The position numbers were made by a program, and so were the translations under genes. Shown piece by piece: positions 53,976-63,799 of a stretch of DNA of 64,000 nucleotides (within the stretch, counting starts at the first letter, position 1; each line of letters starts with the position of its first letter). The stretch is taken from NCBI GenBank assembly GCA_022606425.2, contig JAHDVF020001351.1, forward strand, positions 558,001-622,000, in the 5' to 3' direction. The stretch is from Lepidostoma basale (taxonomy: Eukaryota > Arthropoda > Insecta > Trichoptera > Lepidostomatidae). The notes below the pieces were generated by a model. The model searched no databases. It saw only the letters and a program-made list of their open reading frames with translations, and had not been told where the DNA came from.

Positions 53976-54180
53976 CTCCAAGCTTCACTTCCATACATAA
54001 GGGTTGGCACTCTAATTCCATAGTGTGCTGCCATCTTTCCTTTAGTAGATATATTTCTATTTACATTACATTACATCTTTGAGGGCATCATTTACTTTGT
54101 TCCCCGAACAGATCCTTCTTTCGATGTTTCTCACCATTTTTCCATCTCTTGTAAACATGCTTCCGAGATAAATACTCGTA
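53976..54180 (-). pseudogene. LINE family A internal fragment
   Basis: Minus strand: YLGSMFTRDGKMVRNIERRI-like codons, then MAAHYGIRVPTLMYGSEAWR-like codons. Neither palm nor tail is present. Confidence 0.65.
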
Positions 54181-55075
54181 GATTAGGTAACGGTAATTAT
54201 ATAATCAGATTGAAATCCGGAAACAAGTATTCCTCTTGTATTCAAAATATTCTTTCGTTGACGATATCAGTGGTTTTGCCTTTTTATATTATGATGATAA
54301 AACTTACAAAACCAGCGTTTTTATTGTATGTATAATATTTATTTTATTGTATCCTTGACATTTTAGTTAAACGATACAACAATGCATATTTTGATGAATG
54401 ACACGAAGGGGAAAAATATGTATTTACAAATTCAAACAGATTTCCAGATTAATCTCAAAATGTAGCGTATATTTTTGAGACTTATTCGGAAAGAATCTTG
54501 AATAATACGCGTTCAGCGAAGTAACGACTGCCTCACGGAATCCTATGGGGCTATCCGAACGATTTCACAAGGGCCACCCTTAAATATAACAACCCCGGCT
54601 GCTCATTAATCATTCCCTATACGTAGCGCAGTCTGTTTACCACCAAAGATTCGAAGTATCAGCCTTTATTTTCGAGTTTTTCACTCAAACATCGGCTCCG
54701 GAGCGAGCGCCGGCTTCGGCGGTCTCCGCCCGGGTTCGGGGACACCCGACGTGTATTAAAAAACAATTTAATAAAAACGCGTCTACCGGCAATGAGGGAG
54801 GAGGTGACTCTGTGAAATGCTAAGCAACAAACATCGATTAATCATTTAATAACTCGAATGCGATTTGTACCCGAGAGGCTAAACCGTTAATAAAGGGAGT
54901 GCTTAAGCAGTATTTACGCAAACAAAATTAAACGAAAACATTTTATAAATAAATAAAAAATATCCTAAAGAAACAAAATGTTACAAAGCATTAAACAAAT
55001 CGTAATATAAAAAATATATATTCATAACATCTGTCAGATCATGTTAACAATTTTATATTATTTTAAATTGTATAT
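54181..55075. other. No gene seen
   Basis: Includes a GC-rich island (54650-54745) rich in CGG without a supported frame. Confidence 0.4.
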
Positions 55076-55088
55076 TTATAATATGTAT

Positions 55089-55122
55089 CACTGAAGAAGG
55101 ACTGGTTGTCCGAAACATGTCT
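55089..55122 (+). ncRNA. Hammerhead-like motif, family 3, full core
   Basis: CTGAAGA (55089-55095), stem II GGAC/GTCC (55097-55100, 55106-55109) with a 5-base loop, GAAA (55110-55113), CATGTC (55114-55119). Every conserved core base is present and ACATGT is self-complementary, as in dimer-type hammerheads. Stem I is weak in this copy. Confidence 0.68.
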
Positions 55123-55234
55123 ATGAGATTTTATTTTTTAATGTAAGTGTTGTATGTATTAACAAAGTGTATAAAAAAAGATAGAGAAATAAAGCAATTA
55201 CAACACAAAGTATGGCGAATATAGAATAAAATAA

Positions 55235-55400
55235 ATAATAAATTTATTTTTTCTTGAACAATGATGTTAAAAAACTTCATATTAAATAATCAATATGAAT
55301 GAAAACGTTTGTCTTCTAGAAGTTGTAATGTAATATATTTTAGATGGAATTACATGTTTCACCCTTCTAAGGCATTATCAAACATTATCATTTGATAATG
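55235..55400 (-). ncRNA. Hammerhead-like foldback, family 4
   Basis: Minus core TTGATAATGCCTTAGAAGGG then TGAAACATGTAATTCC at 55347-55383, with the start of a facing arm TTTGATAATG at 55391 cut off by a LINE. Lead TTTTTCTTGAACAATGATG at 55248. Confidence 0.45.
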
Positions 55401-55700
55401 CTGCGTCCTGCCAGTTGGTACTTATGGTCTTGAAACATTGTCCAAACAAAGTGCCAAGAGAAGAGCCATGGAAAGAGCCATGTTAGGAATAAGCCTAAGA
55501 GACTGAGTCAGAAACGATACGGTGAGAGAAAAAAAACAAAGGTCACTGACATCATCCACTGGATGGCAACTCTAAAATGGCAATGGGCAGGTCGCGTAGC
55601 CATAAGCTCAGATGAAAAGTGGACAAGAAGACTGCTGACTTGGAGACCGTGGACGGTAAACTGGCAACGTTGTTTCTACAGACTGTCAATTTGACAGTTG
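55400..55700 (+). pseudogene. LINE family E 3' end
   Basis: Plus strand: VLPVGTYGLETL-like start, AMERAMLGISLRD, stop, VRNDTVRE, KWQWAGRVAISSDEKWTRRL and LTWRPWTVNWQR. Two frameshifts and no palm. Confidence 0.72.
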
Positions 55701-55740
55701 ACAGTGGATTTGTAGTCAATTCGTTTTGCCATTTCACCAT

Positions 55741-55945
55741 GAATATACTGACATCAGAACAGCGCTTGCGAATTGTGCAAATTTATTTTGAAAATCATGG
55801 TTCGGTTCGCCAAACTTTATCGTGCACTACGTCAATTTTACGGTCATGACATAATCGTCCATCCGAGTAAGATATTCGGAAGACCATGGATCGTTTTACG
55901 CATCCACAAAGACGAAAATTGTTGAAAATTGGATTTCACGATTGC
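55741..55945 (+). pseudogene. mariner-like transposase, N-terminal HTH part
   Basis: Plus strand MNILTSEQRLRIVQIYFENH, GSVRQTL, then shifted frames giving YRALRQFYG, HNRPSE-like and IRKTMDRFTHPQRRKLLKI. The order EQRLxIVxxYFxN, RALxxxYGxxNRPxE, TIRKxxxRF is the DNA-binding N-terminus of a mariner-family transposase. At least two frameshifts. After 55945 the sequence leaves the family. Confidence 0.65.
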
Positions 55946-57305
55946 GCTTCATTAGAGCTAGCCGTGGCGCTCATAAGGGAAAGTATTACATAATTAATGA
56001 AATTAAATAACGGGGATGCATAAAACTAAGAAGGTAGATTATGTATCTTATGTAACAACGCAGATTAGATTTGATTACGTGAACAGGGATAAGTGACATA
56101 ACCGGGCGAATTGGCGATAACTTAAATTACCTCGGGGCGGAATTGGACACCCTTAATGCCGTTAGAAGTTAACGCAGGAATGCACCCAGACGACATCTAT
56201 CGCCTAGGGCGGCAACTACACCCGTGACTCGCCGGACGGCCGTACCAGGGCGGCAGAAGTTAATAGAGTTGCGGTGTAATCTACCCGGCAGTCCCGTAAA
56301 GCAATTAAACGTGCATCAAAGCGAAATCACCGACGGAAAACCACTCTGAATCTGATGTACCGAGAGTGTATTTTTGCTTGCTTGTACGCCATTTCACGCC
56401 GCACACTGAATCCATTTGGTAAAAACATGGACATAGTGGTCGAACTTCGAATTTTACCCTGATTTTTTTAAATTGGGTCCTCTATGTGATTCAATGACAA
56501 TTATGCTAAAATCGCTCCATTATTTTGTAAAGAAACGCGATGATCATTTATGCATCTAACAAAAAATCCGAAACCACTTTATACTCATAACAATTAATCA
56601 AGATTCATAATGTATGCTGCTTTTAAACGGGCAGAGATATGAAGTAGATGTTATAACAAGTAATGTAGCAGATTATGCCCTCTATAATCCTTACTAAGTT
56701 TGGTTTTGACGTATCCACCTGATTCCGAAATAATAGCAAAAATCAGTTTTGCTTCATACAAAAAAAACAACAACATTTTTTTTCTTGGAAATTAGCAGTT
56801 ATATCAAAAAAAGTTAGAAGACAAAAGTGGTTTGGAATCATACAGAGGACCTAATTTAAAAAAAAAATCAGGGCAAAATTCGGAGTTCGACCCCTATGTC
56901 CATGTTTTTTGCCAAATGGATCTAGTGTGCACCGGGGCCTGTTATACGCTAGAACGGCTTCTATATTGACACATTCGTTTCGCGAGTAATCTGTTTAAGC
57001 CTTAGTAAGTGTCTGCATATTTTACGCCGCAAAATACGCGCTATCTTACTTACTACGGCAAAAATAAAAATAAAAACGCGGGAAAATAGACCAAATAAGC
57101 CGTCAGACAAAACTGACACGTGATAAAGTAAATTTTTGCTTACTCGTCCAAAAACGAATTCCGAACACATCGGAATTTTAATATAAGAACGACTTAACAA
57201 AAAAAAGAACATGACAGTTCAATTTGAACACAAATCATGGAACGTTTATTCAAATATTCATACCAAATTTGTCATATAATAAATACTAGCATATTTTTAT
57301 TTGTA
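55946..57305. other. No gene seen; possible foldback
   Basis: CCATTTGGTAAAAACATGGA (56415) and TCCATGTTTTTTGCCAAATG (56898), with GTCGAACTTCGAATTTTACC against TTCGGAGTTCGACC reversed, make an inverted repeat of about 60 bases around a 450-bp core. No coding. Confidence 0.5.
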
Positions 57306-57309
57306 AATT

Positions 57310-57840
57310 AAAAAATTAACTAACTAACTAACCATTACGCCATTTCCCAGAAGGGGTAGACAGAATAATTGGACTGCCACACTTTTCTTTCCTGACATAT
57401 TTATCATGCTTCCTCAACATTCATACATCGTATCATGCACGCGCGTCAATTTCTCTGACTCCTCACATGGCCGACATTCAATATTTGATTTATTTGATCG
57501 TGCCACGTCTTCCTCGATCTTCCTCTATTTGTAGTTCCATTAACATCGTTAACATATAATTTTATTACCATTCTTTCTTCATTCATTCTTTCCATATGTC
57601 CAAACCATCTTAATGATCCTTTCATTATTTTGTTCATAACACCATCATTCGCACCGCTTTCACTTCTTATATTTTCATTCGACACTCTATCATACAGAGT
57701 AAATCTACACATTCGTCTAAGAGATCTCATTTCTACTGCATTTATTCTACTTTCATACTTCTTTTGCCAGTTCCATGCTTCGCTTCCATATATAAGGGTC
57801 GGTACAAGAACACCATTGTGCACTGCCATTTTAGCAAGAA
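57310..57840 (-). pseudogene. LINE family A-a 3' end
   Basis: TTAG tail at 57316-57331. Minus-strand frame (57446-57829): MAVHNGVLVPTLIYGSEAWN, MRSLRRMCRFTLYD, RWFGHMERMNEERM, YVNDVNG, KTWHDQINQ, broken at RSQRN by a frameshift near 57445. Best A-a copy by length. Confidence 0.85.
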
Positions 57841-57857
57841 TAGCAGAAATACATACA

Positions 57858-58015
57858 TGGTGATTGTCACAATGTGTGAATTTCTAGTTAAGAATTCACG
57901 TGCTAATAAAATGGCGATAGATTAGCTACCTATCACATGTCACGAAAATCAATATGATAGCTATACATCACTTTAGCTCACGCTGTAATGATGTAAATAA
58001 CTACTTAACAAAATA
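57858..58015 (+). mobile_element. tRNA-derived SINE, 5' truncated
   Basis: Body only: GTGATTGTCACAATGTGTGA, ATGGCGATAGATTAGCTACC and the tail CTGTAATGATGTAAATAACT. The tRNA head is absent. Confidence 0.75.
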
Positions 58016-58600
58016 ATTATAAAAATAATAATTTGTTCTTAAAAGAGATTCGTAATCATTTTAACAATCTGACAGTTACGCTTGAAAATTGACCATAGAA
58101 ATAGACAAATGAATAACATTTTACAAAATGTTTGACCTGAAAGCAAAATGGACAAATTAGTAGGAACATGCATATACATGGGTCCGCTCAGAGTTTAGTG
58201 GGTACAAGTTTAGATGCAAATTATTTGAACCGTCTAAGCTCTCCTTTGCATACCCTCCCACCAGTGGTGTATCATGAGAATTTTTCATTTAAAAAAATGT
58301 ACGTCATACAGAAGTTAAATTATTTAATATAACTGAATTATAACCATTTAATAATGATGAAAACAATTATTTTCAGCTTCAAGTGCAACCTTTTTGCTGG
58401 TTTTTGGGATGCCTTTTTAATGTGGTAATTTTCCGTTGTTCTCCACATTTTTTTTATGCACCTGGTTATTTGGACGCAATTACTGAATAAACATTTAAAG
58501 CCATTATTTCTTAAATGGTTTTACTGGAATCGCTTGATGGAATTTCATTTTATAATAATAATAAAATAAAACGATGATTTTTTTTATTAACTACTTCAGA
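58016..58600. other. No gene seen
   Basis: AT-rich. 58515-58600 faintly resembles the 5' part of the foldback at 36.54 kb. Confidence 0.35.
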
Positions 58601-58603
58601 ACC

Positions 58604-58700
58604 TGTTCCAAGTGGCGCAGGACAGAGATGCCTTCGGTGAAGTGATCGCCAACGTTGGGAGGAACTGATACGTCACCGGAAGAAGAAAGAGATGAAATAT
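58604..58700 (+). pseudogene. RTE/BovB-like LINE terminal scrap
   Basis: Plus strand NLFQVAQDRDAFGEVIANVG and stop after GRN. Matches the ELFRAVQNRGRFAEVIANVG end of the copy at 45.0 kb. Confidence 0.7.
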
Positions 58701-58737
58701 GAAAAATATGAGTTTTAAATTCTGAAATACATATAAA

Positions 58738-59320
58738 CTTACTAACTAACCATCACGCCGTATCACTAGAGGGATATGCAGATACAGAGGACCGCCACAC
58801 TGTTCTGTCCTGACATACATCTCTCGCTTCCTCTACATTAATACATCTTTTCATGCACAAACGTCGATTTCTCCTCTTCCTCTAATTTAGTCGATTTATC
58901 CTCGATTTTTTCTAATTCTAGCTACGTTCTATTCGTTTACATATACCTTCTTCATTATTCTGCCTTCACTCGTTCTTTCCATGTTTCGAAACCATCTAAC
59001 GACACTTTCATTATTTTGTTCATAACACTTTCATTCGCACCACATTCACTTCTAATATTTGTATTTGACACTCTATAATATACAGATTTACAAAGTGCCG
59101 AGAAATCTGAACAGACACGTCGGAATAACCTGGATGCAGTCTGCACAAGACAGAGTGACATGGAAGCGAATGAAGGAGGCCTTTGTCCAGGAGTGGACGG
59201 GAATAGGCTGAGGAAGAAGAAGAGAAGAAAAAGAATGTACAGTTTTATCACACATTTGACTTAGAGATCTCATTTCTACTGCATTTATTCTACATTCATC
59301 CTTCTTTTGCAAGTTCCATA
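58738..59320 (-). pseudogene. LINE family A copy split by a family E scrap
   Basis: Minus strand. 3' part 58738-59088 with a TTAG-type tail and the MNKIMK, WFxxWKER-like boxes; 5' part 59232-59320 with MQKKDECRINAVEMRSLSQM. The family E piece between them is on the opposite strand. Confidence 0.72.
59092..59232 (+). pseudogene. LINE family E terminal scrap, nested
   Basis: Plus strand: RNLNRHVGITWMQSAQDRVT, WKRMKEAFVQEWTGIG and stop, then a GAAGAAGAAG tail. Same end as the minus copies at 29.8 and 32.0 kb. TACAGATTT/TACAGTTTT at the edges may be a worn duplication. Confidence 0.75.
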
Positions 59321-59705
59321 TAAGATCGCTCTATTTCATATTATCCTTACTTGATTATTAATTGCAGTGATTCAAATGAAGAATGGCTGTTTTAAGAGGG
59401 TGTGTTAGGGTTAACGAAAGGTCCACCACTGCCTCACGGGTCCTATTCCCCGAGACACTTATCGGGGTGATCCGGAGCGCAGGAAACAGAGTGAGCCGTT
59501 TCAAGAAATGGTTAACCTCTACTTAATCCGAGGTTTGGCATGTTGACAGTTTAATTTAATAATTAAACGCAACGGCGCTCAATTTGCTCGTGACTTCCGA
59601 GAATCTTGGGTGAGGAGTGCTGCCGATTACTGCAATTAACTTCTAGAGAAGATGGCGTCCTAATCGACTCATTAATCAAATAAAACACGTATATAAGACT
59701 TATTT
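59321..59705. other. No gene seen
   Basis: Nothing recognised. Confidence 0.4.
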
Positions 59706-59709
59706 GTAT

Positions 59710-60115
59710 AACATTTTGAATGTATACAAATACTTGTAGACGAATACTGGATTTTACCCATTGCGGGTTATCATTTTTAAGGATTAATTTTATCTCAATA
59801 GAGACGAAGATGCAAATTGGAAACAGAATATGGTGGTCGAGGCGTTTACAGGACTTATGACCTGTCATTGGTTGGGTGAAGCGCACGCTTTATGTAATAC
59901 AACATTCCCCATTCCGCCCTTCTTACGACCACAACGTCTGACAATTTTTTTGGAAGATGTATATATGCTACAATGTAGGGATACACTTCACATTTTTTAG
60001 TACAATCTACACTAGCGCCATCTATTAAGATTGTGTAAGCATTAAATAGAAGATCTTTATTAACGCAATGTGAAAGGCTACCGCCATTAACATACATTGC
60101 TAGATAACGCCTGGA
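59710..60115 (+). mobile_element. FB1-related arm, single long copy
   Basis: Starts CATTTTGAATGTATACAAAT, includes TATCTCAATAGAGACGAAGA, GGCGTTTACAGGACTTATGA and TTACGACCACAACGTCTGAC, and ends TAACGCCTGGATCAC. It shows the full order of one arm without its mirror. Confidence 0.7.
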
Positions 60116-60149
60116 TCACTAATCACTAAACTATCACTAAACGTGATAA

Positions 60150-60562
60150 AATAAAGATGAACTGTTTCGCAAGGAAGATCCTCCACAGAATCTTCGGACC
60201 CATTAAGGATGGTCAGACGTGGATAAGGAGATACAATACAGAGCTCTACAATCTATACCAGGACGTCAGCGTGGTCAAGTTTATAAAGATTAACAGACTG
60301 CGCTGGCTAGGGCACTTGCACCGCATGGGGGATCTGGAGCCCCCCAAAAGAGTGTTGTATGCCAATCCAGTAGGGCGAAGAAGCATTGCCAGGCCGAGAA
60401 TGCGATGGTTGGATGGTGCTGTGGCAGACTTTCGGGTCCTGGAGCAACAAGACTGGGAGGTGGCGCAGCGGCCAGAGACAGGACGGAATGTAGACGTTTC
60501 TTGGAAGAGGCTAAGACCCACCAATTGTTGTAGCGGTGGAGAAGAAGAAGAAGAAGAATAGC
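60150..60562 (+). pseudogene. LINE family C 3' end, open frame
   Basis: Open plus-strand frame (60157-60561): MNCFARKILHRIFGP, WIRRYNTELYNLYQD, INRLRWLGHLHRMGDLEPPK, RVLYANPVGRRSIARPRMRW, WKRLRPTNCCSGGEEEEEE. The glutamate run is the translated GAAGAA tail. The RLRWLGHLHRM and GRPRMRW boxes are the RTE-like C-terminus. No palm residues. Confidence 0.82.
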
Positions 60563-60564
60563 CA

Positions 60565-61080
60565 TATTAAATCAAGGATACACTACGCTACGAATGCATT
60601 TTGAATGTTCCAGGACAAAACGTAAATTTGTCTTTACAAAGCTATCAGAAAATGTCCAATTTACGAGTAGTAGACCTGTGATCCCCAAGGGAGAAAAGGT
60701 TTAAAATAGGGGCACACTCCTATCAGATAGTCTAACTCTGTCCTTTAAATCACCCCTGTCACTCTCTAAGGTATCTCATTTCCTTCTGAATATTTAAGGT
60801 TCGCAACTAAATCAAAATCCATTATAAAATAATACATTATAAGACAAAACTAGAAATTCATTCAAAAAGATATATTTTTACAGTTAAATTTTCCTTTTAA
60901 ATGCACTACATACATTTAAAGTGACATAAAACAAAACATATTGAAAATAAAAAGCAACTCAATATGTATCTTACATATCAATATAACCTAACCTAACCTT
61001 ACTTGTGTCTATTGTTAAAAGTAACATTCACAAATGTTATGATTTATAAACGAATTAAAATATCTAAGTGATCCTGTTTT
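60565..61080. other. No gene seen
   Basis: AT-rich, nothing recognised. Confidence 0.4.
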
Positions 61081-61084
61081 TATT

Positions 61085-61285
61085 TTACTTCAGATGCAAT
61101 CATCTGCCTTACATTTATTTCTTATTTCTTCGTTCGGTATTCTATCTTATATATTATAGTTTTCCACACATTCTTCATAGTGATCTCATTTCTACGGAAT
61201 TTATCATACTTTCATCCTATTTCTTCCAGCTTCAAGCTTCAAATCCATATATTATGTTTAGTACTAGAACTCTATTAATATTATA
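61085..61285 (-). pseudogene. LINE family A-b internal fragment
   Basis: Minus strand match to the GSEA..KKDESK..AVEMRSL and NDEIRKKCKADDCI region of the A-b copy at 5.1 kb, with many substitutions. Confidence 0.65.
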
Positions 61286-61339
61286 TTGAAAGATAAAATT
61301 CATTAATGCGATGCAATATAAATTATCAAATTACATTTT

Positions 61340-61535
61340 TAGTAATTTGTATATACACCACTTTATTTGGTAACACCAACCGGTTTCGCTCCCGCCGGAG
61401 CCTTGTTAGGGTGAGAGAGTAAACTGTTTCAGGGTGAGAGAGTAATTAGTTTATTCTTTCATCCTGACGAAGCTCCGGCGGGAGCGAAACCGGTTGGTGT
61501 TACTAAATAAAGTGGTGTATATACAAATTACTAAA
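61340..61535. ncRNA. Foldback with two hammerhead-like cores, family 2-like
   Basis: Arms of about 62 bases (61340-61402 and 61471-61532) are near-perfect inverted repeats. Plus core: CTGACGA (61464-61470), stem II GCTCC/GGAGC (61472-61476, 61481-61485), GAAA (61486-61489), ACCGGT, triplet GTT, and a 4-bp stem I CATC/GGTG (61460-61463, 61496-61499). Minus core has the same stems and GAAA but CTAACAA for CTGACGA. The plus copy meets all core rules. Confidence 0.7.
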
Positions 61536-61619
61536 AGTGCATTATTATTATATTTAATACTGTCACACCACAAATTAAGTGCTTCATACGAAAGTTTTAT
61601 AAAGTATCACTATAAAACT

Positions 61620-61975
61620 TTTCTCCTATAGGCTGGAGAGTGCGGCATAATGACGAGCTGTACAATATTTACAAAGCTCCCAGTCTCACACAGGTCAGAC
61701 TGAATAGACTGAGATGGGTCGGTCACGTGCAGAGGATGCTGTCATCGCGAACCCAAAAAAGATTGCTGGAGTGGCACCCAGGTGGTACAAGACCAATTGG
61801 ACGACCAAGGCTGCGATTGGAGGATGAAATTGGGAGAGAAGGAGCGAAATTGTTACGAGTGTCAGATTGGAGGGTCGAAGCGGAGGACAGGAAGATTAAG
61901 AGGCGAATAAAACTGGAGGCTAAGGCTGGATATGGTCTATAGTACATTCCTATGTGGCCATTGAAGAAGAAGAAA
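61620..61975 (+). pseudogene. LINE family C 3' end
   Basis: Open plus-strand frame (61640-61942): RHNDELYNIYKAPSLTQVRL, NRLRWVGHVQRMLSSRT, GTRPIGRPRLRLEDEIGREG, stop after AGYGL; tail GAAGAAGAAGAA at 61963-61974. No palm. Confidence 0.82.
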
Positions 61976-61979
61976 AATT

Positions 61980-62784
61980 ATGTAATTGAAATGAAATATA
62001 TTTCATTTAACTAGAGCAGATACGCCGTTGCCAAATATGTATTGAACAATGAAACATGAACTATCGGAACACCCAAAAAATATTCATTGTGAAATAAGAA
62101 AACAGCATGCATGTAGAGTAATAAAGTCAAAAGCTCATATTGTCCCAATGTGAACACAAAAATTCAATTAAATTTAAAGTATACAACTGAATAATTCGAG
62201 TAAAGTCTACAATGCTGCCGTAATAGTACCACTCTAAAAGCTTTTCGAGAATCTTTTTATCCTTAAACACTACCAGGCGGCATTTCAATGCAAGTTCCAC
62301 GGGAACTATTCGTTATTTTGCACTGTTATATAAAATAAAATTGTAAAATTGCTAAAGCCGAATTGGATTCGGGTGAAGTTCACTCTGCCGCGCGGGAAAA
62401 CCGAGTTTAAGGAGGAACAGAGTCTAAACGAAATGCAATTTATCCCGGAGTCAACTCCACGGACCACAGACACACGGGAAGAGCGATCGTAATTTAGTTT
62501 TATGAACAGACTGCCGTCTCTGCGCGGGAAAGAAATTGATAGCAGGAATCCATTTTGCTTAACTCCGGCCATATTGGAAAAGAACAAACGTGGATCGGAG
62601 ACGCGGGAATCGGGGAGGTATTTGCACAAAGTATCTATTAGTACACCGCTCAAGGTTGCTGCGATCCTGGTATCGAGCCGCACAGACACCATTTATTTTT
62701 CACAATTAATAAGTAAAAATATTAACTACTATACTAATAATTTCTTGAACACATTGTGAAACTCCATATTAACTATAGTTTACA
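61980..62784. other. No gene seen
   Basis: The minus-strand frame at 62306-62692 has no recognised domain. The end (62745-62784) resembles the TTTCTTGAACA lead of hammerhead family 4. Confidence 0.4.
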
Positions 62785-62935
62785 ACAAAAACCATCACGC
62801 CATTTCTCCGAAGCGGTAGGCAGAGAGAATGGACCGTCACACTACTCGATCCTCAAACACGTCTCCAGAATCCTCCACATTTACACAGGGAGTCATACAC
62901 CCATGTTGATTCTTTCGAGTTTTAACATGGCCAAC
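62785..62935 (-). pseudogene. LINE family A 3' scrap
   Basis: Minus strand: VKTRKNQHGCMTPCVNVEDS, GDVFEDRVV and the end block; the tail is lost. Its 5' edge joins a plus-strand reverse transcriptase piece. Confidence 0.7.
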
Positions 62936-63420
62936 CTTCGTTTTGCAGATGACATTGTCATTCTGGTGGAATCTGTGGGAGATCTCGAAGGCATGCTTGA
63001 TGAACTGAACACTGCATCCAGACGAGTGGATCTCGGGATGAATTCGGACAAGACAAAAGTCATGTATAATAAACATATTATCCCGAAATCAATAACCGTC
63101 GATGGGTCAACTCTCGAAGTGGTACAAGATAACACATATCTTGGCCAAATCATGAGGTGGCTCTGAGGATGGGCGGACTGAAGTGGCGATGGGCTGGCCA
63201 TGTCTGTCGGAGAACCAACGTCCGATGGGAGAGACGGATTCTGGAGTGGCGACCGCGTACAGGATTCCGCAGAGTTGGACGTCCTCTTGCCCGCTGGACC
63301 GATGATCTGAAGAGGATTGCTGGACATGGATGGATGGGAGCCGTAATGGATAGGGGGCGGTGGCGTGCTTTGGGAGAGGCCTTCGTTCAGCAGTGGATGA
63401 CAGACGGCTGATGATGATGA
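62936..63420 (+). pseudogene. LINE family E copy with palm box, deleted middle
   Basis: Plus strand LRFADDIVILVESVGDLEGM carries the FADD form of the catalytic palm box. It continues LNTASRRVDLGMNSDKTKVM, SITVDGSTLEVVQDNTYLGQ, then a deletion and frame change at about 63155, followed by GGLKWRWAGHVCRRTNVRWE, RRVGRPLARWTDDLKRIAGH and WRALGEAFVQQWMTDG with a stop. It joins the palm and end region of one family and shows what the E copies have lost. Confidence 0.82.
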
Positions 63421-63799
63421 ACCTTCGTCATATATATTATATATAAAGAAAATATATGTATTATGGAATATAACAAAAACTAAAATGCTTTATCAATGCA
63501 GCGTAACGATGGCGATAGCACGAATACAAACGTAGTTATTAAACCAACTATAGTTTTATTGTCGAATAAAAAAAAATAGCTCCTCTAATTGGCATTGCTT
63601 GTTGATGGCGTTTGAAAATCTGGAACAGAGTTCCAACAAATAATTTAAATTCGAATATTAAATTCGACCCGCCAGACAGGGGCGATTCGGATTAAAACCA
63701 CTTTACCAGAGACGTGGGTAAATGATTCTAAAAATGTTTGGAAAAAAATGTTTCGCAAAATACATAGTTAAAGTTAGACAACAAATTTCTTGATAATAT
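63421..63799. other. No gene seen
   Basis: AT-rich, nothing recognised. Confidence 0.4.

Noticed and set aside
54650..54745. Possible CpG-rich exon
   Set aside because: No open frame with splice borders and no protein resemblance.
62306..62692. 128-codon minus-strand frame
   Set aside because: No domain found, and composition is like the surrounding noncoding sequence.
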